From positions 9,327,615 through 9,391,614 of the forward strand of contig NZ_CP036264.1 in the NCBI RefSeq assembly GCF_008035925.1: a stretch of 64,000 bases of DNA, read 5' to 3'. The stretch is from Stieleria maiorica. GTDB lineage: Bacteria; Planctomycetota; Planctomycetia; Pirellulales; Pirellulaceae. Below are positions 23,901-31,470 of the stretch, piece after piece. The position numbers and the translations under genes were made by a program. How positions within the stretch are numbered: the first letter of the stretch is position 1; each line of letters begins with the position of its first letter. The notes beneath the pieces are model-generated. The model made no database searches. It was not told the DNA's origin and saw only the letters and a program-made list of their open reading frames with translations.

Positions 23901-24737
23901 GATCACCAGATTGGTTCCGCGGCCGTCCAAACCGGGCAGCTGCGAAATGAAGCGGACTCGCACCGCACCGTTGGTCCCAAAGTCCGTGACCGCTTGGGCC
24001 GCGTTGGCACCGTCCAGCACCAGCGTCTTGTCCTGCACGCTGTCGACCGACCCGATCCGCTGCCCCGACGGGCCACTGATCTGGATCGCTTCGATCAAAT
24101 CGCCGGCCCGCATCGGGGCGTCGGGATTGGTACGCAAGTCGCGATTGATTGCCGACACCAAGTCACGAGCCAACGTCCGCTGCAGCGGATTGATGTTGAT
24201 GTCGATCGTGATTTTGCGTCCGTCGCTCAGGTCCGTCGTGATGATCGGTGCCGACGTGCCGACGCGATTGGTCTCGGTGAACTCCACCTCGATCCCGTTG
24301 CCCAAGCTGCCCGATTGCCGGGCGCGAAACTCAAATAACGCCGTGCTACCGGTGCCCAAGTCGCTTGTGACCGAGGCCGATTCGAAGGTGCGGTCTTCAC
24401 CGGCACGCGTGATCCGAATCGCATCCAGGGTGCTCTCGTCGATTCGCGTGTTGTCGTCGAACCGGAACACCAATTCCTTGGGCGAAAAATTCAACGTGTC
24501 ACCGTTGAACAGCAAGTCGCCTTCGTTGGGCTGAATCCCGATCAGCTCGGGACCGGCCAGCAATTGCCGGGTTTCCAAGCTTTCCATCAGTGATCGCCGT
24601 TTTTCGTCGCGGCGTTTCCCGCTGCGGCGATTGCGGCCGGCACGATGGGCCGCGGGCGAAGTCGTACCATCGGTCGGCAACCCGGAGTTACGGCTGAGAT
24701 GTGTGCGAAGGGAATGCGATGGTTTGCGGAAGGTCAT
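8904..24737 (-). CDS. 5,277-residue giant surface protein with pseudo-metalloprotease, PPC, beta-helix, GEVED and dockerin regions
   Basis: The start at 24737 has GAGG seven bases upstream. After a basic leader comes MESLETRQLLAG (about 51-62), the planctomycete export motif. A region at about 640-810 resembles a metalloprotease but reads AMFGVGQLLGYGY (785-797) where a HExGHxxGxxH zinc site would be expected. PPC-type beta domains are visible near 836-945, 2210-2270 and 2540-2680. Right-handed beta-helix-like stretches (repeated N-x-I-x-x-N) occur near 1245-1295, 4045-4110 and 4310-4360. A long repetitive midsection resembles flagellin- or haemagglutinin-like motifs. A GEVED domain (about 4920-5085, ending GIGEVEDYSIFV) and a dockerin pair (about 5090-5160) come near the end, followed by an Asp/Ser-rich tail. 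No stop interrupts the 15.8-kb frame. Probable cell-surface or matrix protein. Confidence 0.9.
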   Translation of the reverse strand: MTFRKPSHSLRTHLSRNSGLPTDGTTSPAAHRAGRNRRSGKRRDEKRRSLMESLETRQLLAGPELIGIQPNEGDLLFNGDTLNFSPKELVFRFDDNTRIDESTLDAIRITRAGEDRTFESASVTSDLGTGSTALFEFRARQSGSLGNGIEVEFTETNRVGTSAPIITTDLSDGRKITIDININPLQRTLARDLVSAINRDLRTNPDAPMRAGDLIEAIQISGPSGQRIGSVDSVQDKTLVLDGANAAQAVTDFGTNGAVRVRFISQLPGLDGRGTNLVIEQRNFGAPANPVIVVTDQSIRIQLNSFPGAPTTADQLVAQLNSNPQANQLVQATVQEGNGTTTIGNLPVNYSPINLSGVSDVVVEPGFVGLGDSSREVIFRFSEPLPDDIYQIDVLGTGAFALRGEDGEAFQDGTDLTRTFNINLGPQVVAVVPEPVRRQPNGTLSTDTGIIEVHFNDDDLLQSAAENEDFYQLIFTRDSVDNTDDVIVRLDPSVSGIVNTKVGDGWIVRVPGRATYSNITNIAKLDFKIPLSRIPDPETPGQLLEGNARLRVGTTENLPMVPQEIMLPTGTPAAPDGAGDSFETAYNLNTTWSLSGATTTRSATLVSEIRNETAFELDLPGPDVPGTRTIRAEDPSRLDRVVPLDYVRQFADRVDGITTIEYDFVASWLGDDPNRPGINADTNYFNIISEEQKQRVREVMSLFSEYLGVAFVEVSDRDPADIAGFSIVVGDLYGGDEREASAQGGLAVVTRDRNGDGVDDLVVMDFQDFDESVDDQFGGEFFRGAMFGVGQLLGYGYADDLPQPVTQSTDFIFQPGTDNEPAFPSYADIVHGQYLYRPDSTDIDMYRFQVDQTGSVAIETIAERLGTPSLLDTQLRLYVEDANGQFVEIAQNDDYFSNDSLIRIDNINPGNYMIGVSAKGNDTYDPAIPGTGFGGLSQGSYELRVDFTPSAINTMTDNTGIPLDGDSDGRPGGTFNYWFKPSDPSETLYVDKGNVTLRQASGFVPSGLGDLAFIEAFQTRTIGYVNSAYDEIDLAIADASRISVLKQKAFNGTLTELNQLRLSGNQNDIQRAEAITNYLTDLDLTIRVLGNGGRDGLLHTAGDNFSYNIGVNDSGLPLEDGTTLNLPAGIQMMVDAGAILKFSNTRLGVGSVAPTIDLSGANLQVLGTPTIVTSNGLPARDAAGGIIPGSVFLTSVNDDSIGTGNQVGVLPAAQPGDWGGIDFRGDLDAADELRTNPEDQGVFNNHVQYADIRYGGSSVRIGGRDVVVSPIDMAITRPTIINSTITNSKDAAIAATPDTFREDRFTDPKYQQAGHFTPDYTRVGPEIHGNTVIDNSINGLFIRLKTRSGSTLESVTTSTRFDDSDITHVLAENLVVAGTPGGPIVQADAPSSFLIRLSARPTDGAVPAGTYVYRLTNVTDANLESAASETTVSITTNSTGGIRLQQLPTVEPGSATVARRLYRATVVGGVPGPFELVAELNASSTTFTDRMATGGAELQLSASPLRSRLDASLVIDPSTVLKVDAARIEARFGANLIIEGTSGNPVVITSLEDQRYGAGGTFDTNDRGNAAEIAPGDWGGLYIGHGSTASIDNAVIAGGGGTTRIEGGFASFNSIEVHQGQLRLTNSRIEQSADGRGALNGTRVGRSDNASGAVFVRAATPIIVDNDFIDNEAAAISIDINSLNSQEVFDGGRSTGSIDKFDIIGNSGPLIEDNSITRNAINGMAVRGGELVTEGVWDDVDIVHVVTEMIEIPNKHIYGGLRLISDARGSLVVKLQTQEGEEETNPAGIVVGGSLLTAADEFVDIADRIGGSLQLIGHPDFPVIMTALSDDFSGAGFTIDGFAQVDTDNDGVISGVITGDDDDDDTGSGGNFVGTLPTGPEVNLGNTIDNDVAATITGSFTATIGDANDVQSSATTVQTPTGQQLVNQDFVFQYSTFLTSGGTTTALAATTITQPATLIADDRVESRGTYAGPNGNVDWIATSYFINGLPTLFSTLDLQSTSPLGDIRVVSYLDEDVQGVSDDLLYTVGTPGQSDFRVYTVDGPLRVGFSHGGFYANDGVNQLGATYEGWAADQFADLRTQITAGTQTYSIPGVIDLGDLPQGNDPVFGTTFGPNDITTAHSWVVNSNASSARVTSFLELLASDPTAAAPGTTVQAGQWNGVTIREGADDRNVAAVAEQEPVRTTVFDTNSFPGQAQFLGELAPDEQSGDENRRLGFIVDGAITTRNDVDVYTFIAESNTEVWLDIDRTSSGLDTVIELIDFNGDILAASNDSLLAERDVATGIYVSPRLDSDAAQPLTVNEERIPVQRITVDYDIVNATSGNLTFGLAGMPGTTVNVAPADFVADPAGAIADALNSTFAGELGFVTAQLLSRGDTSDFVVEVRFDANFFTALQVPEIIGTANPIFPAINNLRFETDILDSVLQDTYSYNPKDAGMRIRLPGESGTLNQYHVRVRSSNVRDGSDLDGLVNGNVLGGLTQGRYSMQIRLGETDESAGTQIRLTDVRYATNGVQVIGQPLHSPLTGEEAETTAPNDTASDAQRLGYFGVGADAGVEAGPLQSDRLAKSFAGTIDSATDVDWYSFEVQYENLTRDGSPLYLSTVIDLDYASNFARSDMALYVFNARGDLIYTGTDSNIANDLPASRSNNSTDDLSRGGAGTQDPYLGSVELLEGTYYVAISNQTQVPIAMDQFFNPASNNPLVRLQPLQSIDRIAEDDMNDRVLFDESSIVPYSLDDVVLYVNTASGLHVVNPFTGQNYGQVGSFGSDDIYDVAFRSNGELFAYTGFGNRVRSDNTWFYVQIDTGSAALNQISAGAGITTYGDILVEVNSQQILDAVANEGVFVEAISIREYKNVERGLFVGSRPTFNGASGLEYRDNVLWEFSPQTGLAVGPSFNRFLFNSGAGTIPREIGQIDTTAPATARSTQLGVTDVVGVVGSGLLQQQLFDGDTFTLVSGIDTTTFEFDFAGDVAVTGSPVLDGDTLTIGSTIFEFDTGPRLRLAGVSANGGLDVGQTLTVTDASNVSATFEFVNQGDAPSAGNIPIDIRFASGQARTAVQINNDLELAIQNALSGVTTTVLGADLAFDNATFTFDGAGMSVVGGDGVNAGNIAIEVDESFGATQVLNAILAALTANNIPFTTVGQTFSVPGATSIGVNSQALVSGGSPGVQVGRTAIPLDLSDTAADVAQKVADAINNLGGAATAVAQNRSVTINGGFIGSATGNLVAGGVPRGGTVTGVEIVGNDMYAITDAGGLFRVTDAELTGGSNQFLNGNRQIGTYVETATDLLRVPGGFTGLRAGPNSVDGGLYSDVLFGITGNGDIYAFNSAGEFLPYFAGGRSRISTGIANAEGLDFSTLDYNLWHYTGTRSGDAGHGGSTSLAFTYETTYNSNYASPAEYPFRPDVNGNPLNPRIDGQSVNRTYNFPGGAKGQVQSKTFSLENYSPSDVPVLYFNYLIEADGGGRTDALRVYVVQPDGTEHAVALNTTLRNPLPGANDEFDDPDPVAPYNDVIDVDKQQLFDNTPTWRQARVPLAEFAGQSGLSLRIEFATAGRLDTGSTSIRTVAASDLVEGQTIRVSGETFTVDFPPTLIAAAGSQIAAAYLADPNTRATFVLDGQTYVLNDGTRTVDTSPSDPLDPNSPPTEVEIDLTAGLTGTETVADLTPAEITRLIETAVNTTPPATLSLYDLVVDSNSLEFGEAVNLSSNSSLLTVRNTTASGTNSIEVRAAMSASDVAVAVQSAILERFLPGTLGSTGPNYIPTSNAIVTLPGFTVSDAGPFANTSQRYADQFGATPVNGSRDNDFEGVFLDDFVIGLAERGEQVTDPRGANPPLDTAFVTDTRFAFPEPDDPRSDLVTGSYQVEIRDGSEYVASATSSQFRTFNSNDRFGSAISITARGAADILDGQMFSITDGRAIVEFEFNSDNSVTPGRVQVPFSLTVPDEDTGLMRPQTATEVAASIIAAINRSDVRSVLDVQAVPASGFESEVVAQPGIKQITRIDPRINLVGDVVVSDPTRSLASVDRSELRGDSNRDRVAQGVIMIENSRFLFNEEYGINIQHDISATVAGNDTDSIVRYPRNLIELNSENLVPGVVVQSNIIAFNTVGGINLQGIDNTLDETSQDPVAIERIVNNTIIGGTITPGVDAPSETFAGILFDQGQISFADAVVDYSPDAGGDAPTLIHQTPTSALGAPETLGRGVEPIDGQFTVSLGLGGTLTLQFVDNYLTGSGDATNDLVVFETGDIESVRVEISRDGIDFVDVGIVGGLTNQLDIDRFGFGPNDRFAFVRLTDLRQGNRTGSSLGADIDAVGAISSVPVDNFTQGGIGINIVGGSSPTLLNNVIANTETGVDLNGGNDGIVSGGNTYYLNTANTGANVGLGTLAQILTPSEAVFVDPGNFVFSPASGSRIIDSSIDSLPDRASLTTVRNAVGIDPSPVLAPRLDVNGQFRVDDPNVEPPSGLGENVFKDRGGFDRGDLEGPRVTLLSPLAPGIGLDAGRATVLGAAPQAFEIQLVDGIPPADIVPGTGIDDRSVSTSSLILLKDGVALVEGTHYRFAYNPSTNIIRLTPIAGVWEDDSTYVIRMIDSSDAIIQAADGVVYPDGETVTIIDELNQRTVFEYDSGIIIDMLPGLTSTAADGLTIEVYDGAVTRSFELDVNNASTPISTAVTIPEAGDTEDFIAALAAAINADTLLSFTARASGETLQLVGGTPLSTATSTSGFIQIAGRIGTATGFGFEIPPLPGSTIADVADGQTIVVRLGAVNEVVFEFDNNGLLNDPTSTAVPFATGASLDQVINALVIAIGGSGLGLAPTNAGFGRIFLGGDSTYSIDLTNSNATQIGLAGDQPTVPINIPIDQPAEEIVKIIQAAIDAENLPGVSTSLVDVRVFLEGTGGVSGFGAVDIVVVQDQVGNLLQSNQADGRTELTIFVGTGFDYGDAPAPYVSELADGGARHRVDPTLSLGQVVTADSDAELPNADAGDDGVTLPTTFQAGFESNISMFVRNTDAGLLTDNPVYVDAWFDWNQNGVFEASERRRFGTPGTNRTPVFNNTATTVSIDVPANAALGETYVRFRISESATTGPTGSGGIGEVEDYSIFVTNNPFQNPNGRFDVNNSGSVTPLDALNVINAIARNAAGTGFVDLQVTPITNPQYPDVNGDGILSPMDANGVITELGRLVNQGEGEAAAMSYLAAAPGVLASGPTVLGDLMIHQSVTSDVLPSTSADADSDSDAVPAATDFVDPPSKTSVFDSPASIELDAIVDDLAADVSASDASETSENENGLDLFFASL

Positions 24738-24806
24738 CCAGAGGCCTCGTCATTATGCCCGTGGTGCGGGCAGTCAGTCTGTTGGGGCAGCACTTGTGGG
24801 GTTGAG

Positions 24807-24833
24807 TCCGACAACGCCGGTTCGGTTGTCGGA
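24807..24833. promoter_or_regulatory. Inverted repeat upstream of the giant gene
   Basis: Perfect 9-bp arms TCCGACAAC / GTTGTCGGA are separated by 9 bases, 70-96 bases upstream of the 5,277-aa start. No T-run follows on either strand, so an operator or 5'-leader hairpin is more likely than a terminator. Confidence 0.35.
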
Positions 24834-24834
24834 G

Positions 24835-24853
24835 TTGACCCGTCTTAGGTCAA
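24835..24853. promoter_or_regulatory. Second, adjacent inverted repeat (TTGACC-N7-GGTCAA)
   Basis: Perfect 6-bp arms separated by 7 bases begin two bases after the first inverted repeat. The spacing resembles a dimeric transcription-factor site. Alternatively TTGACC could be a plus-strand -35 element. Confidence 0.3.
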
Positions 24854-25202
24854 AAGTTGCAAATTCGATAAGCTAGGGGATCTGCGCGGTTGCGCGGCGG
24901 TACCTGGCACGAAGTGTAATTAGGCCGTGTCGATCCGCAACGAAAAACGCGTTTCTCACGGGGTTTGGGCTGTCGATAGTGAGCGTTACGACCGTCCTAA
25001 TCCTTGCAGATTCGCATCACGAGCTCACGCGTGCCCCGTTCGACGTGTTCTGACGCGGGAAAGTTCCTCTCTTGCGAGCTTTCCGCGCCGGTTGATACCG
25101 TCCCACTGCACGATGCGACGCCCTTTTGGCCGCGAATCCTCCGCGGGGTAGAGATGTTCCCCCTCGTTGGATGCGGTCGCACCATGTCAGGATGGCAGCC
25201 TA

Positions 25203-26000
25203 ATGACTCTTCTAGCCGAATGCAAAACCGCCCGTCGGGGTGGTTGCTCCCGCTCGCGGAATCGTTTTTTCCTCGTTGAACGCGCGGCGATCCTGTTGCT
25301 GGCGGCGGCGCCCCTGCTGGTATCGGCCGGATGTAGCTGGACCGCGAGTGGCAAGAACGTCTTGGGGGCCCAGCTTCATCAGCAGGGACAGTACACTGCG
25401 GCGCTACAGCAATTTCAGCAGGTGGTGGCCGAAGACCCCACTAATCCTGATGGCTATTACAATCTTGCCGCGACGACTCACCGATTGGCCAGCCAGCGGA
25501 ATGACGAAGCGCTCTTCCGTAATGCCGAGGCGCTCTACAACCAGTGTCTCGACCACGATCCGAACCATATCGAGTGCCACCGCGGGTTGGCGGTGTTGTT
25601 GATGGATACCGGGCGGCCGGACCGCGCTTTCGCCTTGATCAAGAACTGGGCCTCCAGCAACCCCCAGGCGTCTGAGCCGCGGGTGGAGCTGGCACGGTTG
25701 TACGAAGAGGCCGGGGAGTCGGGGACGGCGCTAAAATACCTGGAGGATGCGGTGCAACTGGACGCCAACAATTCTCGGGCCTGGCTGGCGCTGGCGCGGC
25801 TGAGAGAAACCGATGGGGATCTGCCCCAGGCGCTGCAGAACTATCAGCGGGCACTGGCGCTGAACAACACCCAGCCGATGATCGCCGAGCGCGTCGCGGC
25901 GCTCAGCCGCCAAATCAATTCCAATTTGGATGCCGCCCGGACCAACGCGAACAGCCAAATCGCCACCCCGCTGCCCTATCCGACGACCTCGCGGTATTAG
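25203..26000 (+). CDS. TPR-repeat lipoprotein
   Basis: 265 residues from the ATG at 25203. A basic n-region is followed by a hydrophobic core and VSAGC (Cys44), a lipobox-like end that predicts a lipid-anchored protein. At least four TPR-type helix pairs follow: AQLHQQGQYTAALQQFQQ, then a DPTNPDGYYNLAATTHRLA unit, ELARLYEEAGESGTALKYLE, and ALARLRETDGDLPQALQNYQ. The tail is Ser/Thr/Pro-rich. An earlier in-frame start at 25167 is possible but would add residues before the signal. It is transcribed away from the giant surface-protein gene. TPR lipoproteins usually mediate protein-protein contacts at a membrane; the partner is unknown. Confidence 0.85.
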   Translation: MTLLAECKTARRGGCSRSRNRFFLVERAAILLLAAAPLLVSAGCSWTASGKNVLGAQLHQQGQYTAALQQFQQVVAEDPTNPDGYYNLAATTHRLASQRNDEALFRNAEALYNQCLDHDPNHIECHRGLAVLLMDTGRPDRAFALIKNWASSNPQASEPRVELARLYEEAGESGTALKYLEDAVQLDANNSRAWLALARLRETDGDLPQALQNYQRALALNNTQPMIAERVAALSRQINSNLDAARTNANSQIATPLPYPTTSRY

Positions 26001-26136
26001 GAATCGAGTCCGACGCGCTCGTGTATAGGCTTCAGCCGCTCACCGTGGCTGCGAAGCAGCGGCCGGGAATCGCCGTGCGAAAGCAACCAAGTGTTCTATC
26101 GCAGCTCTGTCTGCGCACTTGACGATGCGTTCCGAG

Positions 26137-26220
26137 GGTCGCCGTGTTCTGCGAACTCGGCGGATCAAAAAAGCGAAGCTTTGCCCCGCGCCGACCTCGG
26201 AGAGGGCGGCGACTGTCTAG
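26137..26220 (+). repeat. 84-bp hairpin element, copy 1 (others at 34322 and 36653)
   Basis: Arms of about 25 bases (GTCGCCGTGTTCT... and its imperfect complement ending GGCGGCGACTGTC) enclose an A-rich centre reading AAAAAAGCGAAGCTTTG. The same layout recurs at 34322-34403 in reverse orientation and at 36653-36739. It lies in the 367-bp gap before glyS; the rest of that gap shows nothing recognisable. Confidence 0.75.
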
Positions 26221-26367
26221 CCCATTTTTTGACTCTTTTTCGGCCCAGCCTCCCCAAAACCACATGCCGGGGCCGAGCTGACCTCCCGCTCGTCAGCGGT
26301 TGCCCGTACATTCTTCCAATTCGAGATTCTTCCTCCCCCTTTCCCCAACCTTTCGATCTGTCTGACC

Positions 26368-27987
<1,620 letters not shown>

Positions 27988-28040
27988 ACGCAGCGTGGGA
28001 CAGGCTTCAAGCCTGTCATTGCACCATCGATGCGCTGTGC

Positions 28041-28127
28041 CAACGTAGCTACCTTCGCCAGAAGGTGGATCCCCGGCGCTTTCCACAGTCGCATCGAGCG
28101 TCGCGACGTCAAGGTGGCGCTGTCCAG
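28041..28127 (+). repeat. Interspersed repeat, copy 2 (partner at 8736)
   Basis: Same orientation and block structure as 8736-8821, including AACGTAGCTACCTTCGCCAG and CAAGGTGGCGCTGTC. It lies in the 428-bp gap after glyS. Just before it, at 27999-28017, is the palindrome GACAGGCTTCAAGCCTGTC. Nothing else is recognisable in the gap. Confidence 0.75.
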
Positions 28128-28415
28128 CGAGAAATCAATCTCCATCGACACGTCAAAAGCGGAAGCTCACTCGCTTGCGCGTCGTGCTTGTATCGCTTGG
28201 CGAAACTCTTGGCGAGTTCCGCTACTGCAGAATCAAACGTTGACGAAACGCTCGCACTTTACCGGTTGTGACGGTTCTGCCGCTTCACACTTGCACCTCT
28301 GACGCTGCCCACCCAGCGGGCGGATGAGTTGTCCGCCCCGAGGCGAGATTGTTGACGTACGGTTTTCGACCTTCCGTTGAAAACCGTCCTTCTTCACTCG
28401 CCGGCAAGTGTTTCC

Positions 28416-29153
28416 ATGCAATACATCGCTCAGGACATCCCACAGGAACAGTACTTGGCCCTCGGCGCGATCGGGTTTGCGATCATCGGGGCTGTCCTCT
28501 TCGTGACCTTTGCCATGATGGCTGGCACACTGAAGCTGTCGATCGCTTGGCTGGGTAAAGCGTCCCCGAGCTATCTGGCGTGTTTCGGTTGGTTGTTGGC
28601 GATCACCTTCGTCAACTGCTTTCTTGTCGTCGGGACGCAAAGCCTGTTCGGGGAAACCGCGGTGTTGCTGGTCACGCCGCTCACCTGGTTCGTGACGCTG
28701 TACATGGTTTCGACGGCCGCCAATTGCGGACTGTTCCGCGCGCTGGGGATTTGGATCGTCAATTCGTTCTTATCCGCGTTCGGAATGGCGGCGATTATTT
28801 TGGTTGCGCTGATTCCGTTTTCGATTCTGGGGGCGGGGTTGGATGTCGGCGGTGATCGGCTGCAGGCAGAATTTGAGAAAGTGGACGCGATGATCGCGGA
28901 ACTGGACGAACAGCAGCAGACGCTCGACCAGATCGAGGTTCCCGAAATCGTCGAAGTCAGTTTTCCATCCGAGGAAGACGCAGAACCGTCGCAGCCGAGC
29001 GAATCAATCGACGCTGATGCGACCGACCAAAAGACGCCAGCTGCCTCGACGATCCGCATCAAGCCTCGGTCCAGCGTTCGACCGGACCGACCAACCGTCA
29101 CGCCCCGGCGCGCCGCCGACGGGAGCATGGTGAACCCGTTCTTCGAAAACTGA
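28416..29153 (+). CDS. Four-helix membrane protein with acidic/basic cytoplasmic tail
   Basis: 245 residues from the ATG at 28416, which starts directly before the first hydrophobic segment; an in-frame start at 28377 is less likely. Transmembrane segments are predicted at about 13-36, 55-76, 80-100 and 112-141. A soluble C-terminal tail of about 100 residues has a coiled-coil-prone part (FEKVDAMIAELDEQQQTLDQ), a Glu/Ser-rich part and a basic, Pro-rich end (SSVRPDRPTVTPRRAADG). I do not recognise the family. The stop codon is 45 bases before the CHAT protease gene on the same strand, so all three genes 28416-32769 may be co-transcribed and the protein may anchor that system. Neither point is proven. 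Confidence 0.7.
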   Translation: MQYIAQDIPQEQYLALGAIGFAIIGAVLFVTFAMMAGTLKLSIAWLGKASPSYLACFGWLLAITFVNCFLVVGTQSLFGETAVLLVTPLTWFVTLYMVSTAANCGLFRALGIWIVNSFLSAFGMAAIILVALIPFSILGAGLDVGGDRLQAEFEKVDAMIAELDEQQQTLDQIEVPEIVEVSFPSEEDAEPSQPSESIDADATDQKTPAASTIRIKPRSSVRPDRPTVTPRRAADGSMVNPFFEN

Positions 29154-29198
29154 TCGGCGGCGATCGGCCGCGCGGTCGATCCCGATCCAGGAGGACCG

Positions 29199-31460
29199 AT
29201 GTCCAGCGTCGTCTTACGCACCAGCGAGTCCGAGGTTTGTCGCATCCGCTGCGGGCCGCCCCTGCAAGCGTTCGCGATGCGTTGGAACTATGTCGTTCGC
29301 CAACGGCATCGTTGGGCCGATGATCCGGCGGCTCGAAAGCGACAGACGATGCGGTTGCAGCGCGACCTCCGCTCGCTAGGCGTCACCGCCAAACATCTCC
29401 GCCGGCTCAAGGGCATCGTGGAGGTCTCGGTGCCCGATTCCGACACCGACCAGCACTGGGAATCCAGGATCTTGCCCTGGGAGTACGTGTTGGCGGCGGC
29501 GACCAAACCCTATCGTGTTGACGACGCGATCTTGGTGGTTCGGCATCTGAGAACCGGCCGTCGCAAACGCACGCGGACACCGAAACGGTTGGTGGTGATC
29601 GAGACGGCGCCGGGTGGACTGGCGCGGCACTTCAATTTCTCCGCCCAACGCCAGCTGGTCACCGGAGGGCTTCAGGCACTCGACTGCGAAACGATCTCGG
29701 TTTTGGAAAACCCGACCGAAAGGCAATTCGGTCAGGAGATTCAATCGGTAGCCCCGGACATCGTGCACGTGACCGGGTTCGATAATCGCAGCGGTCGCGA
29801 GCGGTTGGGCGGCAACCTGTCAGGGGTCCGCGACGGGCTGTATCTGGCCGATCCTTCCAGCGAGGCCAAGGAATACCGCGCCGAAGTGATCGCACGGTTG
29901 CTGAACCGCGGTTCGCCGAATCCGTTGTTGGTCGGATTGCAGTGTTGGGACTCCGCGGCGCGATTGGCCCCGATGACGATTCACGCCGGTGCGCGGTCGG
30001 CGATCGGGTTCCAACACACGTTTGACGAGGCGGTCGCCGAGATTTTCTTCCTGCACTTCTATCGCGCGTATGCTGATTCCCAGTGGAACATCCTGGCGGC
30101 GTTTTGCAGCGGGTGGGAATCGATCGCGGCCTATCGACCACGGATTCGCGGCAGCAGCATCGTGCTTTGGTCGGCCGATTCGTTGGTTTCTGCGGCGGCG
30201 GAAATCGGGCGGGAATGTTTTGGTGCGGCCGCGTCAAAGTCGCCGCCGCGGCCGCTGCGGAGCTCTGTCGCGCGTTCGGCCGATCCCGATCAGGTGCGCA
30301 TCCGCGATTTGGTGCAGGTTTCGGTGCGGCCCCACAAGCAGATCAACTACTCGTCGCTCCACAACGGCCAGAGCGTCTTTGACCAGCTGACGTTGCGGTT
30401 GAACCCGAACGATGACCAGCGCGACGCGATCACCCAGATCGATGACTTGGAACTGGAGGTCCAATTGCACGTCGGCGTCGATTCGTATCCGTTTCGATCA
30501 AGATTGGATTTGAGCACGCGGACCTATCGCTACGATCTGGCCGACCGGGTGACGTTGCCGCTGACCGGCGACGTGTTTCGCGAGATCAACGAACGTGTCC
30601 AAACCAGCCTGTTCGTCGATCTGCGTTGGCACGACCAGGTGTTGTACCGTCACACCCATTCGATCTGGTTGGCCCCGATGGATCAGTGGACGTTGGATGC
30701 TTCGCAGATCGGCTGGTTGCCATCGTTCGTGCAACCTCGCGACCCGGCGGTGGCACGGACCATCGACGTCGCCCAGGGCTATTTGCAATGTTTGAACGAT
30801 CGGGTCGGAGCCGGATTCGACGGCTACCAAAGCTACGACGGGTTCGCCTCGGGGCTGGAGTGTTGGGCGGGTGTGGATCGGCAAGTGCGATCGATTTGGG
30901 CGGCGCTGTTGCTCGGTGCAAAGCTGCGCTACATCAATCCGCCGCCGTCGTACGCCGACTTTACCCAGCGGTTACGAACACCCGGTGAAACCATCGGCGG
31001 CGGTTTCGGCACCTGTGTCGATTTGGCGATCGTGATGGCGTCGTGTTTGGAGTGGATCGAAGTGCATCCCGTGTTGTTCCTGTTGCACGGACACGTCTTC
31101 GTCGGCTATTGGAAAGACGTCAGTGCCCATCGCCGTTTTTTGGATGTGGTCACCGAAGATCTGCCGGCCCAGACCGGTGAAAGTGAACTGCCGCGTGATG
31201 ACGGATCGCAGCGTTGGGTGTCGGGTCCGAAAACGTATGCGGAGATCAAAGGGTTTGTCGATCGCGGTGAATTGGTGCCGATCGAGACGGTGGCGTTGAC
31301 GACGGGAAAAGGATTCGGCGCGGCGATTGACGAGGGGCGCGGTCACTTCTACAAAAAACGCAGTCGCGCGTTTCGCGCCATGATCGATTTGGTCAGTGCC
31401 CGAGCCGACGACGGTGTCACACCGCTGCCCCTTCGATTTTCCGATCATCACGTCGGCTAG
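29199..31460 (+). CDS. CHAT protease fused to a transglutaminase-like domain
   Basis: 753 residues; AGGAGG lies seven bases before the ATG. Residues about 70-345 read as a CHAT (caspase-like) peptidase: LPWEYVL at 92-98, the His block DIVHVTGF (H190) and the Cys block LVGLQCWDS (C249), then AIGFQHTFDEAVAEIFFLHFY. A beta-rich linker (about 365-500) follows. Residues about 505-655 match the transglutaminase-like module known from DUF4011-type helicases: LPSFVQPRDP, FDGYQS, RLRTPGE, GTCVDLAIVMASCLE (C606) and LLHGHVFVGYW (H632), with D649 as possible third residue. Two putative cysteine-protease centres in one chain is unusual. The next gene, an alpha/beta-hydrolase, begins 10 bases downstream and is probably translationally coupled. 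Likely role: protease of a conflict or signalling cassette (inference). There is no signal peptide, so it is cytoplasmic. Confidence 0.8.
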   Translation: MSSVVLRTSESEVCRIRCGPPLQAFAMRWNYVVRQRHRWADDPAARKRQTMRLQRDLRSLGVTAKHLRRLKGIVEVSVPDSDTDQHWESRILPWEYVLAAATKPYRVDDAILVVRHLRTGRRKRTRTPKRLVVIETAPGGLARHFNFSAQRQLVTGGLQALDCETISVLENPTERQFGQEIQSVAPDIVHVTGFDNRSGRERLGGNLSGVRDGLYLADPSSEAKEYRAEVIARLLNRGSPNPLLVGLQCWDSAARLAPMTIHAGARSAIGFQHTFDEAVAEIFFLHFYRAYADSQWNILAAFCSGWESIAAYRPRIRGSSIVLWSADSLVSAAAEIGRECFGAAASKSPPRPLRSSVARSADPDQVRIRDLVQVSVRPHKQINYSSLHNGQSVFDQLTLRLNPNDDQRDAITQIDDLELEVQLHVGVDSYPFRSRLDLSTRTYRYDLADRVTLPLTGDVFREINERVQTSLFVDLRWHDQVLYRHTHSIWLAPMDQWTLDASQIGWLPSFVQPRDPAVARTIDVAQGYLQCLNDRVGAGFDGYQSYDGFASGLECWAGVDRQVRSIWAALLLGAKLRYINPPPSYADFTQRLRTPGETIGGGFGTCVDLAIVMASCLEWIEVHPVLFLLHGHVFVGYWKDVSAHRRFLDVVTEDLPAQTGESELPRDDGSQRWVSGPKTYAEIKGFVDRGELVPIETVALTTGKGFGAAIDEGRGHFYKKRSRAFRAMIDLVSARADDGVTPLPLRFSDHHVG

Positions 31461-31470
31461 GAGGTCCAAC

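Larger units (their letters stand above)
24738..25202. other. Divergent promoter region between the 5,277-aa gene and the TPR lipoprotein
   Basis: 465 bp between two divergent genes, so promoters for both must lie here. Two inverted repeats near the giant gene are listed separately. The plus-strand half contains no convincing -35/-10 pair by eye, and no small gene is supported. Confidence 0.5.

Noticed and set aside
27999-28017. Palindrome after glyS as a terminator
   Set aside because: The arms of GACAGGCTTCAAGCCTGTC are separated by only one base and no T-run follows; kept only as a note in the repeat entry.
29199-31460. Type III-E (Craspase) TPR-CHAT protease
   Set aside because: No TPR block, no large Cas7-fusion effector and no CRISPR nearby.
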